Shown piece after piece: positions 34,498-43,737 of a stretch of 64,000 bases of DNA; positions within the stretch are counted from its first letter, which is position 1; every line of letters begins with the position of its first letter. Origin of the DNA: Subdoligranulum sp. (GTDB lineage Bacteria; Bacillota; Clostridia; Oscillospirales; Ruminococcaceae); the NCBI GenBank assembly GCA_004555405.1, contig SFIE01000007.1, positions 1 through 64,000 of the forward strand. The letters run 5' to 3'. The translations under genes were made by a program, and so were the position numbers. The notes under the pieces were generated by a model. The model was not told where the DNA came from. It worked only from the letters and a program-made list of their open reading frames with translations, and searched no databases.

Positions 34498-35637
34498 ATG
34501 GAATTTCCCAGCATCAAGCGGAACATCCTTTTGAACCCCGGCCCCTCCACCACCACCGACACGGTAAAATACGCTCAGGTGGTGCCGGACATCTGCCCCC
34601 GCGAAAAGGAATTTGCGGGCTTAATGAAGGGCCTGCGCGAAGATCTTGTTCGCATTGTACACGGTGATACGCAAAAATACACCAGTGTTTTGTTTTGCGG
34701 CTCGGGCACGCTGAATATCGATGTGTGCCTGAATTCGCTTTTGCCCGCCGGCAAAAAGATCCTTGTGGTGAACAACGGTGCCTACAGCACCCGCGCCGTA
34801 GAGATCTGCGAGCACTACGGTATGCCCCACATTGACCTGAAATTCCCGGTGGATCAGCAGCCCGATCTGGCCCTTGTGGAAAAAACGCTGCGCGATAACC
34901 CGGACATTGCCCTGGTACATACCACCCACAACGAAACCGGCACCGGCATTTTGAACCCCATTCGTGAGATCGGCGCTCTGGCCCACCGCTACGGCGCTGT
35001 GTTCACGGTGGATACCACCTCCACCTATGCCATGCGCCCCATTGACATTGAGGCCGACAATATTGATTTTTGCATGGCCTCGGCCCAAAAGGGCTTAATG
35101 GCCATGACCGGCCTTTCGTTTGTGGTGGGCAACCGCGCCCTGATCGAGGCCTCGGCCGCCTATCCCACACGCTCGTATTACTGCAATTTGTTCCTGCAAT
35201 ACGACTACTTTGAAAAAACCGGCGAGATGCACTTCACCCCGCCCGTGCAGACCATTTACGCCGCCCTGCAGGCCCTGAAGGAATACTGGGCCGAGGGCGA
35301 AGAGGCCAAGTGGGCCCGCCACACCCGCGTGTTCAACGCCATTCATGCCGGGCTGGACGAGCTGGGCTTCCGCGATGCCGTGCGCCGGGAGTGGCAGTCC
35401 GGGTTGGTGGTTTCGGTGGTATACCCCGACGACCCCAACTGGAACTTTGAAAAGGTCCACAACTATTGCTATGAGCGCGGCTTTACCATTTACCCGGGAA
35501 AAATTTCCACCACCAACACCTTCCGCCTGTGCGCACTGGGTGCCATTGACGAGGCCGATATCCGCGATTTCTTTGTGGTGTTCCGCGCAGCCCTGAAGGA
35601 ACTGGGCGTGCAGACCCCCGCCCTTTATAACAACTGA
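34498..35637 (+). CDS. phnW: 2-aminoethylphosphonate aminotransferase
   Basis: 379 residues, fold type I PLP enzyme. NILLNPGPSTTTDTVKYAQ and GSGTLNIDVCLNSLLP are typical of PhnW; the PLP lysine is Lys198 in SAQKGLMA. It interconverts phosphonoacetaldehyde and 2-aminoethylphosphonate. Beside a PEP mutase and phosphonopyruvate decarboxylase the synthetic direction is expected. ATG 34498 lies eight bases after AGGAGG. The three genes are close (18 bp or less, then 12 bp) and read from one promoter. Confidence 0.92.
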   Translation: MEFPSIKRNILLNPGPSTTTDTVKYAQVVPDICPREKEFAGLMKGLREDLVRIVHGDTQKYTSVLFCGSGTLNIDVCLNSLLPAGKKILVVNNGAYSTRAVEICEHYGMPHIDLKFPVDQQPDLALVEKTLRDNPDIALVHTTHNETGTGILNPIREIGALAHRYGAVFTVDTTSTYAMRPIDIEADNIDFCMASAQKGLMAMTGLSFVVGNRALIEASAAYPTRSYYCNLFLQYDYFEKTGEMHFTPPVQTIYAALQALKEYWAEGEEAKWARHTRVFNAIHAGLDELGFRDAVRREWQSGLVVSVVYPDDPNWNFEKVHNYCYERGFTIYPGKISTTNTFRLCALGAIDEADIRDFFVVFRAALKELGVQTPALYNN

Positions 35638-35655
35638 GTGAGGTTTTCCGACAAG

Positions 35656-36951
35656 ATGAAGAGAGTTTATACCTGTTTTTGCACCGATGTGATCCACGAG
35701 GGCCACATGAACATTCTGCGCGAGGCCCGCAAATACGGCGATGTGACCGTGGGCGTGCTGAGCGATGCCGCCATGATCCGCTTTAACCGTTTTCCCACCA
35801 TCAGCTTTGAAGAGCGCGTGCAGCTGGTGCGCGACATTCCCGAAGTAAGCAATGTGGTGGTGCAGGACGATGTGTTCTACGACAAGATCATTCACGAGCT
35901 GAAGCCGGATTATGTGATCCACGGCGACAACTGGCTTTCCGGCCCCACCAAGGCCATTCGTGACAATGTGGCGGGCCTTTTGGCTGAATACGGCGGCCAG
36001 ATCGTGGATGTGCCCTACACCTACAACGAAAGCGTGAAAAACATTGATGCCCGCATCAAGGCCAAGCTGGCCATGCCCGAATACCGCCGCAAGCGCCTGC
36101 GCCAGCTGCTGGAGATCCGCCCCATCGTGAAAGCGCTGGAGGTTCACAGCGGTTTGACCGGCCTGATCGCCGAAAAAACCATTGTGGAGCACAATGGTGA
36201 GCTGGACCAGTTTGACGCCATGTGGATCAGCTCGCTGTGCGATTCCACGGCCAAGGGCAAGCCCGACATTGAGCTGGTGGATATGACCAGCCGCTTCCGC
36301 ACCATCGACGATGTGACCGAGGTGACCACCAAGCCCATCGTGTTTGACGGCGACACCGGCGGACTGACCGAGCACTTTGTATACACGGTGCGCACGCTGG
36401 AAAAAATGGGCGTTTCCGCTGTGATCATTGAGGACAAAACGGGCCTGAAAAAGAACTCGCTGTTCGGCACCGAGGTGGCGCAAACGCAGGACACCATCGA
36501 GAATTTCAGCGCCAAGATCGCTGCCGGTAAAAAGGCACAGCTGACCGATGACTTTATGATCATTGCCCGCATTGAAAGCCTGATTCTTGAAAAGGGCGTT
36601 GAGGATGCTTTGGCCCGTGCCCGCGCCTTTGTGGCCGCCGGTGCCGACGGTATTATGATCCACAGCCGCAAAAAGACCCCCGACGAGATCTTTGAATTCT
36701 GCGATAAATTCCGCGCCGAGAACACCACCACCCCCATTATAGTGGTGCCCACCTCCTACAACGCCACCACCGAAGCCGAGCTGGCAGCCCACGGCATCAA
36801 TCTGGTGATCTACGCCAACCAGCTTACCCGCAGCGCTTTCCCCGCCATGCAGCAGACTGCCGAGGATATTCTGCGCTATCACCGCGCCAAGGAAGTGGAT
36901 GACCGCCTGATGCCCATCAAGCAGATCATCACCCTGATCGACGAGCTGTAA
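35656..36951 (+). CDS. pepM: Phosphoenolpyruvate mutase with N-terminal nucleotidyltransferase domain
   Basis: 431 residues. Residues 1-135 form a cytidylyltransferase-like domain with VIHEGHMNIL (HxGH, His14-His17). The rest is the isocitrate-lyase-type mutase: FDGDTGG with Asp231 and Asp233, and the diagnostic EDKTGLKKNS (259-268). The mutase turns PEP into phosphonopyruvate, the entry step of nearly all natural phosphonates. The fused domain may activate 2-aminoethylphosphonate as a CMP ester for transfer to a surface polymer (inference from fusion). GTG 35638 is an alternative start; ATG 35656 gives the usual MKRVYTCF opening. Confidence 0.95.
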   Translation: MKRVYTCFCTDVIHEGHMNILREARKYGDVTVGVLSDAAMIRFNRFPTISFEERVQLVRDIPEVSNVVVQDDVFYDKIIHELKPDYVIHGDNWLSGPTKAIRDNVAGLLAEYGGQIVDVPYTYNESVKNIDARIKAKLAMPEYRRKRLRQLLEIRPIVKALEVHSGLTGLIAEKTIVEHNGELDQFDAMWISSLCDSTAKGKPDIELVDMTSRFRTIDDVTEVTTKPIVFDGDTGGLTEHFVYTVRTLEKMGVSAVIIEDKTGLKKNSLFGTEVAQTQDTIENFSAKIAAGKKAQLTDDFMIIARIESLILEKGVEDALARARAFVAAGADGIMIHSRKKTPDEIFEFCDKFRAENTTTPIIVVPTSYNATTEAELAAHGINLVIYANQLTRSAFPAMQQTAEDILRYHRAKEVDDRLMPIKQIITLIDEL

Positions 36952-36963
36952 GGAGGGCCACCC

Positions 36964-38085
36964 ATGCAAGCAGAAAAACTGATGGAGATCTTAGGCGCCG
37001 ATTTTTACACCGGCGTGCCGGATTCGCAGCTGAAGGCACTGTGCAACTGCCTGATGAACACCTACGGCATTGACCCGCAGCATCATATCATTGCCGCCAA
37101 CGAGGGCAACTGCGCCGCGCTGGCTGCCGGTTATCATCTGGCCACCGGCAAGGTGCCCGTGGTGTATATGCAGAACAGCGGCGAGGGCAACATCATCAAC
37201 CCCGCTGCCTCGCTGCTGAACGATAAGGTTTACGCCATTCCCATGATCTTTGTCATCGGCTGGCGCGGCGAGCCCGGCATCCACGATGAGCCCCAGCACA
37301 TTTATCAGGGCGAGGTGACCCTGAAGCTGCTGGAGGATATGGGCATTGCCAGCTTTGTGATCGGCAAGGAAACCACCGATGCCCAGCTGGCCGAGGCCAT
37401 GCAGCGCTTCCGCCCGCTGCTGGAAAAGGGGCTGGATGTGGCCTTTGTGGTGCGCAAGGGCGCACTGAGCTATGACGGCAAGGTGAAATATCAAAACGAT
37501 TACCCCTTAAAGCGCGAGGAGATCATTCGCCGCATCACCGCTGTTTCGGGCAATGACCCCATTGTGAGCACCACCGGCAAGGCCAGCCGCGAATTGTTTG
37601 AGATCCGCACGGCTGCAGGCGAAACCCATGCCCGTGACTTTTTGACCGTGGGCTCCATGGGCCATAGCAGCAGCATTGCCCTTGGCGTGGCCCTGCAGAA
37701 GCCCGAAACCAAGGTGTGGTGCATTGATGGCGACGGCGCTGTGCTGATGCACATGGGCGCCATGGCCATTCTGGGCAGCCAGAAGCCCAAAAACCTGATT
37801 CACATCGTGATCAACAACGGCGCACACGAAACCGTGGGCGGTATGCCCACCGCTGCCGCCAACATGGATCTGCCCGCCATTGCCCGCGCCTGCGGCTATG
37901 CCTATGCCGCCAGCGTTTGCGATGCCGATGCGCTGGACAAAGAGCTGGCCGCCGCCCGTGAGCGCGGTGCGCTGAGCCTGATCGAAGTAAAATGCGCCAT
38001 CGGTGCGCGTGACGATCTGGGCCGCCCCACCACCACCGCACTGGAAAACAAGCAGAATTTCATGCAGTATCTGCGCACGCTGTAA
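36964..38085 (+). CDS. aepY: Phosphonopyruvate decarboxylase
   Basis: 373 residues, TPP-dependent. The N-terminal half has FYTGVPDSQLKALCN and IAANEGNCAALAAGYHLATG, where the Glu is the cofactor-activating residue; the C-terminal half has the TPP/Mg motif beginning CIDGDGAVLMHMGAMA and ending INNGAHETVGGMPT. It drives the unfavourable PEP mutase reaction by making phosphonoacetaldehyde. Third gene of the phosphonate operon, 12 bp after pepM with AAGGAGGG before the ATG. Confidence 0.95.
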   Translation: MQAEKLMEILGADFYTGVPDSQLKALCNCLMNTYGIDPQHHIIAANEGNCAALAAGYHLATGKVPVVYMQNSGEGNIINPAASLLNDKVYAIPMIFVIGWRGEPGIHDEPQHIYQGEVTLKLLEDMGIASFVIGKETTDAQLAEAMQRFRPLLEKGLDVAFVVRKGALSYDGKVKYQNDYPLKREEIIRRITAVSGNDPIVSTTGKASRELFEIRTAAGETHARDFLTVGSMGHSSSIALGVALQKPETKVWCIDGDGAVLMHMGAMAILGSQKPKNLIHIVINNGAHETVGGMPTAAANMDLPAIARACGYAYAASVCDADALDKELAAARERGALSLIEVKCAIGARDDLGRPTTTALENKQNFMQYLRTL

Positions 38086-38115
38086 CGGCTGCTTAAAAAA
38101 TTGCAAACAAAAATT

Positions 38116-38159
38116 CCCCCTGCACCAAACTGGATCGGTGCAGGGGGATCTTTGTTTTC
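38116..38159. terminator. Terminator between aepY and the LCP gene
   Basis: CCCCCTGCACC (38116-38126) pairs with GGTGCAGGGGG (38137-38147), followed by ATCTTTGTTTT on the plus strand and A-rich sequence on the other side. It probably serves both converging genes. Confidence 0.85.
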
Positions 38160-38172
38160 AGGGGGTTATTTT

Positions 38173-39336
38173 TCAGCCCTTGCTCTGTGTTTCCAAAGCG
38201 GCCTGATAGTTTTCATCGTTGTGCAAAAAATCGTTGGGGTCGCCGTCTTCGCCGTTGTCAATGCTGCCCAGATATTTGCCTTCGTCGATGGCCTCGCCGT
38301 ACCGGCTATAGTCCCATCCGCCGATCACGCCCAGCTTTTCGGCTGCTACCGGCAGCTCGGGATCACGGAAATATCGGTTCAGGATCTCTGCCAGCTTTTC
38401 CTTGTCCAGGCCGTAGGCCCAGTTATGCTCGGGCTGTGCGCCGCCGGGGGCGCGGATCACAAAAATGTTGCCTGCATCCATGCCGGTCATGGTGCCGTAC
38501 AGGCCCCAGATCTCTTTGATATTCAGATCCGTGTTCACATAGGCGGCAATGCTCTTGCAGGCATCGTAGTAATCCCGCAGGTTATAGTCCTCTAAGAAGG
38601 TGCGCACCAGTGCGGCATAGAAATACTGCTGGGTTTCCAGGCGCTGGAAGTCTGCGCTGGCGTAGTTGCGGTTGCGCAGGATCACCTCGGCGGTGTCGCC
38701 GCTCACGGCATGGTTGCCCGCGGTCACCAGCACTGCGCCGGTTTCTTTATCCACGATATCCCATGGCACATGCATGGTAATGCCGCCCATGGTGTTGAGC
38801 AGGGTTTTAAAGCTGGCCATATCAATGGTCACATAGTTATCCACAGGCAGCTTGAACTGATCGTAGATCACCGTGGCCAGATTGTTGATATAGTTTTCCT
38901 GATCGGGGCCGTAGGCATAGCAGCCGTTGATCTTGCCGTGGGGGATAAAAGTGCCGTCGCCAAACGGGTCTTCGCCCACAAAGCTATCGCGCGGGATCTG
39001 CAGAATGTGAATGGTGTTCTCGTCACGGTCGATCTGCACATACATGATCACATCGGTCAGGCCCTTGCCGTCCACATAATCGTGCAGGCCGTCGTCGGCA
39101 TCGGGGTCATAGTCGATGCCCACCACCAGCAGGTTATAAAAGCGTTCGCCGTTCTGTAAAATGTCGGGGTCTTCCTGCACATGCAGCGAGCCGGCCTCGC
39201 TTGTGTCAAACACACCCGAAACCTCGCGGTACATCTGCCACACCTTGGCAATGGCGGCAATCAGCAAAATGGCCGCCACCGCTGCCGCAGCCAGCAAGAT
39301 CTTCTTTTTGCGGGGCATTGTTTTATGATCGTTCAT
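38173..39336 (-). CDS. LytR-CpsA-Psr (LCP) family glycopolymer transferase
   Basis: 387 residues. A basic N-terminus and one membrane helix (KILLAAAAVAAILLIAAIAK) anchor an outer LCP domain with LLVVGIDYDPD, TDVIMYVQIDRDENTIHILQIPRDS, GKINGCYAYG and a LRNRNYASADFQRLETQQYF motif. LCP enzymes move undecaprenyl-linked polymers onto peptidoglycan. It converges on the phosphonate operon, so a phosphonate-bearing wall or capsule polymer is a plausible substrate (inference). Confidence 0.93.
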   Translation of the reverse strand: MNDHKTMPRKKKILLAAAAVAAILLIAAIAKVWQMYREVSGVFDTSEAGSLHVQEDPDILQNGERFYNLLVVGIDYDPDADDGLHDYVDGKGLTDVIMYVQIDRDENTIHILQIPRDSFVGEDPFGDGTFIPHGKINGCYAYGPDQENYINNLATVIYDQFKLPVDNYVTIDMASFKTLLNTMGGITMHVPWDIVDKETGAVLVTAGNHAVSGDTAEVILRNRNYASADFQRLETQQYFYAALVRTFLEDYNLRDYYDACKSIAAYVNTDLNIKEIWGLYGTMTGMDAGNIFVIRAPGGAQPEHNWAYGLDKEKLAEILNRYFRDPELPVAAEKLGVIGGWDYSRYGEAIDEGKYLGSIDNGEDGDPNDFLHNDENYQAALETQSKG

Positions 39337-39533
39337 ACTATAAAAATCCTCTTTAATTTTTTACGGTTTGCCCGGGCCGCCGCTTGCAGCCAGCCGCCCG
39401 GCAAAAGATTGCAAAAGTATTACAATTCTTATATTGTACACTATTTTGCCGGAATTGTCTGCCCATTTTACAGATTTTTTTCCTTTTACACAAAATTTCT
39501 TCAATTTTTTAGGTTGGTTTGCCACAAAACAGC

Positions 39534-39586
39534 ACAGCACGGCCCCTGCCCGAAAGCCTATGGGCAAAGGCCGTGCTGTATTTTTT
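39534..39586. terminator. Hairpin between the LCP and SpoIID genes
   Basis: ACAGCACGGCC (39534-39544) pairs with GGCCGTGCTGT (39569-39579), with A and six T on the plus strand. On the minus strand, where it would end the SpoIID gene, the T-run is weaker (GCTGTTTTG). The rest of the 290-bp gap is AT-rich and should carry the LCP promoter; I see no gene there. Confidence 0.65.
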
Positions 39587-39626
39587 ATGCCGATACAGCG
39601 CACTGCACACGCAAGGCGGCAGTGCC

Positions 39627-42344
39627 TTAATACGATACAAGCTCTGTGCCGGTATAGTAATGCGTTAAGATCTGGTCATAGCTCCAGCCGTTATAGGCAT
39701 AGCCGATTGCGCCCCACTGGCTCATGCCAACGCCGTGGCCGTAGCCGTACACATCAAATACAAAGCAGTCCAGCTCGCTGTTGTACTGGCTGGTAAAGGC
39801 GCACGAGCGCAGCGTGCGGCCATCCACGCTTTGATAGATCAGCAGGTTTTCGCGGAACCACCGGCCGCTGCAGGTGGTTTGGCCGCTTTGCTCGTTGCCG
39901 ATCTGCATTTGCGTTACATAGCCGAAGGCATTGGTGGAAAGCACTTTAAACCACTCGTTGGGGTCCTCGATCACCGAAAGATCGATGCCCAGCTTTTCCT
40001 GCACCCGGCTGCGCACGGTTTCGCGGCTGTAGCGCGCCGTGCCGCTGGTGCTGCCGTTTGTGTTCCAGTTGCGGGAATACTGCTTGTCATAGGGGCTTTC
40101 CACCGCCTGCAGATAGGGGCGGTCCACGCCCCACACATCCTTGCAGTTCACCGTGCCATAGCTTACCGAGGCACAGTAGGGCGTAAAGCACACCTTGCCG
40201 TTGTAGGTCACCAGCACGGTGGCCACCTGCGAAACGGCCTCCCGCACGGCGCTGCTGGGCGAAACGCCCGAAACGCTGGGATAGCTGCCCTGGCTCAATA
40301 TCCAGCTGTGGGCGGCCACGGCCTGCGCCTTGTAGGCTTCGGCGGGCTGGTTGTTGCCCAGCTCGTTTTGGGCGATCATGGCCAGACATTCCGTAAGGTC
40401 CATGGTTTGCGCCACACCGTTCATGGTCACATTGATGGTGCGGCCCTCGGCGCTTTGGATCTGATCCGGCGCGCCCTGCTGGCTGCTGCCGTCCAGATTC
40501 ACATCCCCATCCGGCTTTTGCTCGGTGGAATGGTCCTGGTCCAGATCCGGCTTTTTTTCTTCGCCCGCCAGGGCATCGTTAAAGCTGATATCCGTGCTGC
40601 CCACGCTGCCGGCTGCGCCCTGCCCCACATCCGATTCCACGGTAGAGCCGCTGCCCGCCACATCCGTCAGGCCCTTCAGGGCGCTGTCGGCCTTGCTCAG
40701 CAGCTCGTTCATCTGGGCATCCAGCTTGCTCAAATCAATATTCAATGCCGGGTCCGTGCCGGCAGGCGTGGTTTGCTCGGGCACTTCGGGCGGCGGGTCG
40801 TTGCGGGTATCATACCAGTTGGCCCACACGCTGTACACCGTGGCGGCATCGGGGGCGGTTTCGCCCATGGCGGCATACTGCGCCGCCGTATACAGCGGTG
40901 CCTCGGCAGGCTGAATGGCACTGGCTGTCAGCGCGGCGCTTTCGCCCTGCCGGATCAGCCGCCCGGCCACCGCCAGTTGTGCGCCGGTATCGTTTTCTCC
41001 CAGCAGCAGCGTGATAAAGCCATCGCCCCAGTCCACCGACACGCCGGTGTCCACCAGGCTGCGCTCCTTCATGCCGATCGCAAACTCCCGAAGCGCCTCG
41101 TCCTCGCCAAGGCCCTCGTACTGCATGGGGGAAAAGCCATCGGCTTCATCGTAATAATACACGGCAAACACCTTGCAGCGATACACGCCCCTTGGGCGGT
41201 ACAGCGTAAAGCCCGGGTTATCCCGCACGGCCTGCTGCACTTCGTCCGCATTGGGTGCGCTGCCCTGCGGCAGCTGAATGATGCTGTTTCCGGGCGAAAC
41301 CGCCGTATCCTGCGCCCAGCGGGCAACATTTTCCTTTTCGCTGTTCCCGGCATACACCAGCTGGCTTTGCCCGCCGGGCAGCGCCAGCCATGCCGAAACA
41401 TCCGATTCCTTTTGGCGCAGCGTTTGCAGATAGGCCGAAGCCGCCGTGTCAAAATCGGCTGTGCCATAGCCCTTGCTGTCCGGCTCAAGAGGGGTGCGCC
41501 CAAAAACGCCATGCACGGCAGCCCCCAGCACAGCCACCACCGCCAACACGGCCAGCACCAGCCCCACACGGCGCACGCCGCGCCCATGGGGCGAGGAATG
41601 CGCCGCCGCGGCACGGCCCAGACTGCGGGCACGGTCCGGCTCTTTCTGTGCGCTGCCCGGCTGAAACTCCAGCGTTCCCTCGGGCCATTGCAGCCCGCGC
41701 GCATAGCGGCGTGCAAGATCCAGCATGGCCTTGGTGCGGTATTCCGCCTCTGCCCCCGCCGGCAGGGGGCAGGCCCATGCCCGGTGCCCCGTACACAAAA
41801 CGGCATGGCCGGGCGTGCAGTGCAGCGCCAGCTGTGCGCCGGTTTCATGCACGGCGCATGCGGCCTGCCAGGCTGCAAAGCCCAGCTCACTTTTGTGCTT
41901 ATTTTCGCCGGTGCGCTGCCGGATGCGCCCGGCCACGGTGCGGTCGGCATAGGTTTTGTTGCCAAAATCAAACACGCGCTCGCTTTTGGGCTCCGGCCCC
42001 AGTGCCTTGATCAGCAGCTTGGCGCTTTCGGCGCTGCCCGCCACCGCGAACAGCCCGGCCTCCTGCAGGGCCTGCACCGCCGCCTGCGGCAGGCTTTGCT
42101 GGTCAATGCCCACCACGGCATCGCCGAATTCACCGCACAGGCGGTTTTGCCAGCGCTGGCAGTCCCGGCGGGCCTGCTGCTCGGTTTCACCGGTGCAGCG
42201 GATCAGCACCGCGTATTCACCGCCGCTTTCCATCAGCTGCAGGCCCTGACACCCCGCCGCCTTGGCAAGGCGCAGCGACAGCTTTACCTTATCCGGCGCA
42301 ATGCCGAACAGGCGCAGGATCGTGTAGCATTCATGTTGCTGCAT
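39627..42344 (-). CDS. SpoIID/LytB-domain protein with CinA-like N-terminal region
   Basis: 905 residues. Residues 1 to about 215 look like the KH/CinA part of CinA proteins (ILRLFGIAPDKVKLSLRLAK, then AAVQALQEAGLFAVAGSAES and a closing AMLDLARRYARGL). One membrane helix lies at about 258-282 (VGLVLAVLAVVAVLGAAVHG). A long acidic, low-complexity linker is followed by a SpoIID domain from about 645 that ends YGYGHGVGMSQWG (866-878) and QILTHYYTGTELVSY. SpoIID proteins cut denuded peptidoglycan; here a cytoplasmic CinA-like part would be tied to an outer wall enzyme. Lies 44 bp after the nhaC-like gene. Confidence 0.85.
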   Translation of the reverse strand: MQQHECYTILRLFGIAPDKVKLSLRLAKAAGCQGLQLMESGGEYAVLIRCTGETEQQARRDCQRWQNRLCGEFGDAVVGIDQQSLPQAAVQALQEAGLFAVAGSAESAKLLIKALGPEPKSERVFDFGNKTYADRTVAGRIRQRTGENKHKSELGFAAWQAACAVHETGAQLALHCTPGHAVLCTGHRAWACPLPAGAEAEYRTKAMLDLARRYARGLQWPEGTLEFQPGSAQKEPDRARSLGRAAAAHSSPHGRGVRRVGLVLAVLAVVAVLGAAVHGVFGRTPLEPDSKGYGTADFDTAASAYLQTLRQKESDVSAWLALPGGQSQLVYAGNSEKENVARWAQDTAVSPGNSIIQLPQGSAPNADEVQQAVRDNPGFTLYRPRGVYRCKVFAVYYYDEADGFSPMQYEGLGEDEALREFAIGMKERSLVDTGVSVDWGDGFITLLLGENDTGAQLAVAGRLIRQGESAALTASAIQPAEAPLYTAAQYAAMGETAPDAATVYSVWANWYDTRNDPPPEVPEQTTPAGTDPALNIDLSKLDAQMNELLSKADSALKGLTDVAGSGSTVESDVGQGAAGSVGSTDISFNDALAGEEKKPDLDQDHSTEQKPDGDVNLDGSSQQGAPDQIQSAEGRTINVTMNGVAQTMDLTECLAMIAQNELGNNQPAEAYKAQAVAAHSWILSQGSYPSVSGVSPSSAVREAVSQVATVLVTYNGKVCFTPYCASVSYGTVNCKDVWGVDRPYLQAVESPYDKQYSRNWNTNGSTSGTARYSRETVRSRVQEKLGIDLSVIEDPNEWFKVLSTNAFGYVTQMQIGNEQSGQTTCSGRWFRENLLIYQSVDGRTLRSCAFTSQYNSELDCFVFDVYGYGHGVGMSQWGAIGYAYNGWSYDQILTHYYTGTELVSY

Positions 42345-42388
42345 AACGGCATTTCCTTTCTTTTACTGCGGCAGCTGCACGGTACGGA

Positions 42389-43690
42389 TCATTTTGCAGA
42401 AAAGCCGCGCCCGCATTTTTCGGTGATCATGCGCCACAGAGGTAAAAAATACAAAAAACAGGCAAACAGCATACTCTTCGTGGGCGCGCCCACCGAGGCG
42501 AGCGGCACTGCGCCCGCAATGCTCCACGGCACCAGCCCTGCGATCACCACGGCGCTGTCTTCCAGATCAATGGCCGCCTGGCCTGCATGGCTGCGCAGCT
42601 TGCCGCACAGCTGCTGCACCAGCATAATGGCCAGCGTTTGGTTGCAGGCGATCATACCGGCCACCACCGATGTGGCGGCATACGCGCCAAATGTGCCGAT
42701 GCGCCCGGCCAGCGCCCCAATGCGGCTTTGCACACCGTTCAGCAGGCCGGTTTTCTGAAACATTCCCGAATAAGTAGAGGAGATCATCACGATCGAGCAC
42801 ACCTTGACCATGGAAATCACCCCGCCGCCGTTCATCATGGCGGCGATTTCGGGGTCTGCCGAATGGTAGCCCCGCAGCACCAGGCCCGGCAGCTCTGCCG
42901 GCGGAATGTTTTGCAGCCAAACGCACACGCCCAGGGCCATCAGGATGCTGGCCCCCAGCGTGCAGCGGGTGCTGGCCTTGCAGGCCGAAAGCACCAGAAT
43001 GGCCGCTGCCGGCAGGGCCGCCGCCCAGTGCAGGCGGAACCCGCGGGAAAACAGCGCCGCCAAGTCCGGCACGGCGCCGCTTGTGCTGCCCCTGCCCAGT
43101 AAAAAGAACACAACGCAGGCGGCCAGCGTGGGCACTGCCGCCGAGCGCAGCATGTTGCGGATATTTTTCAGCACCGCAGTGCCCGTAAGCTCCGCCACCA
43201 GCAGCGCACTGGTGGAAACCGGACTGCAACGGTCCCCAAAAAACACGCCGGACAGCACCGCACCGCCCACCAGAGCCATATCCAGCCCCATGCCCGCGGC
43301 CATGGTGGAGCAGATCACCCCCATGGTGGCCGCCGTGCCAAAGGCCGTGCCCGTAAGCACCGACACCATGGCATTGAGCAAAAAGGTCATCAGCAAAAAG
43401 ATCTGCGGCTGAATGGCGGCGGCTGCCCACGAAACGATGACCGGAATGGTGCCCGCTGCGCGCCACAGCGCCGTGAGCATACCGATCATGGTGAGGCAGA
43501 TCAGAATATTTTTGATGGTTTTGACGCCCGAAACTGCTGAATCCAGCATTTCACGCGCGGTAAAGCCTTTTCGCAGGCCATACGCAAAAAACAGCACAAA
43601 GCCTGCCGCCAGCGCCCACAGCACCGATTTTTCCAGCACTACACACACCAGCAGCATGGCCGCAAAAAGGCCCAGCGTTGCCAATTCCAT
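42389..43690 (-). CDS. NhaC-family Na+/H+ antiporter
   Basis: 433 residues with about eleven helices. VLTGTAFGTAATMGVICSTM, GGAVLSGVFFGDRCSPVSTS and ACNQTLAIMLVQQL match NhaC/MleN-type antiporters. It exchanges Na+ for H+, possibly coupled to an organic acid as in MleN. It is 47 bp downstream of the AAA-RyR gene and 44 bp upstream of the SpoIID gene, all on the minus strand, so the three may share a transcript. The N-terminus looks somewhat short for the family. Confidence 0.9.
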   Translation of the reverse strand: MELATLGLFAAMLLVCVVLEKSVLWALAAGFVLFFAYGLRKGFTAREMLDSAVSGVKTIKNILICLTMIGMLTALWRAAGTIPVIVSWAAAAIQPQIFLLMTFLLNAMVSVLTGTAFGTAATMGVICSTMAAGMGLDMALVGGAVLSGVFFGDRCSPVSTSALLVAELTGTAVLKNIRNMLRSAAVPTLAACVVFFLLGRGSTSGAVPDLAALFSRGFRLHWAAALPAAAILVLSACKASTRCTLGASILMALGVCVWLQNIPPAELPGLVLRGYHSADPEIAAMMNGGGVISMVKVCSIVMISSTYSGMFQKTGLLNGVQSRIGALAGRIGTFGAYAATSVVAGMIACNQTLAIMLVQQLCGKLRSHAGQAAIDLEDSAVVIAGLVPWSIAGAVPLASVGAPTKSMLFACFLYFLPLWRMITEKCGRGFSAK

Positions 43691-43737
43691 GTTTGTTTCC
43701 CTGCTTTCGTTCCGTTTTACTTTTTGTATAGTTCCGC

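Noticed and set aside
35095..36969. 624-residue minus-strand frame across phnW and pepM
   Set aside because: Shadow of two well-supported enzymes; product has no recognisable motif.
39735..42758. 1007-residue open frame opposite the SpoIID gene
   Set aside because: Basic, Arg/His/Ala-rich shadow typical of GC-rich antisense frames; no motif; the minus strand has recognisable domains.
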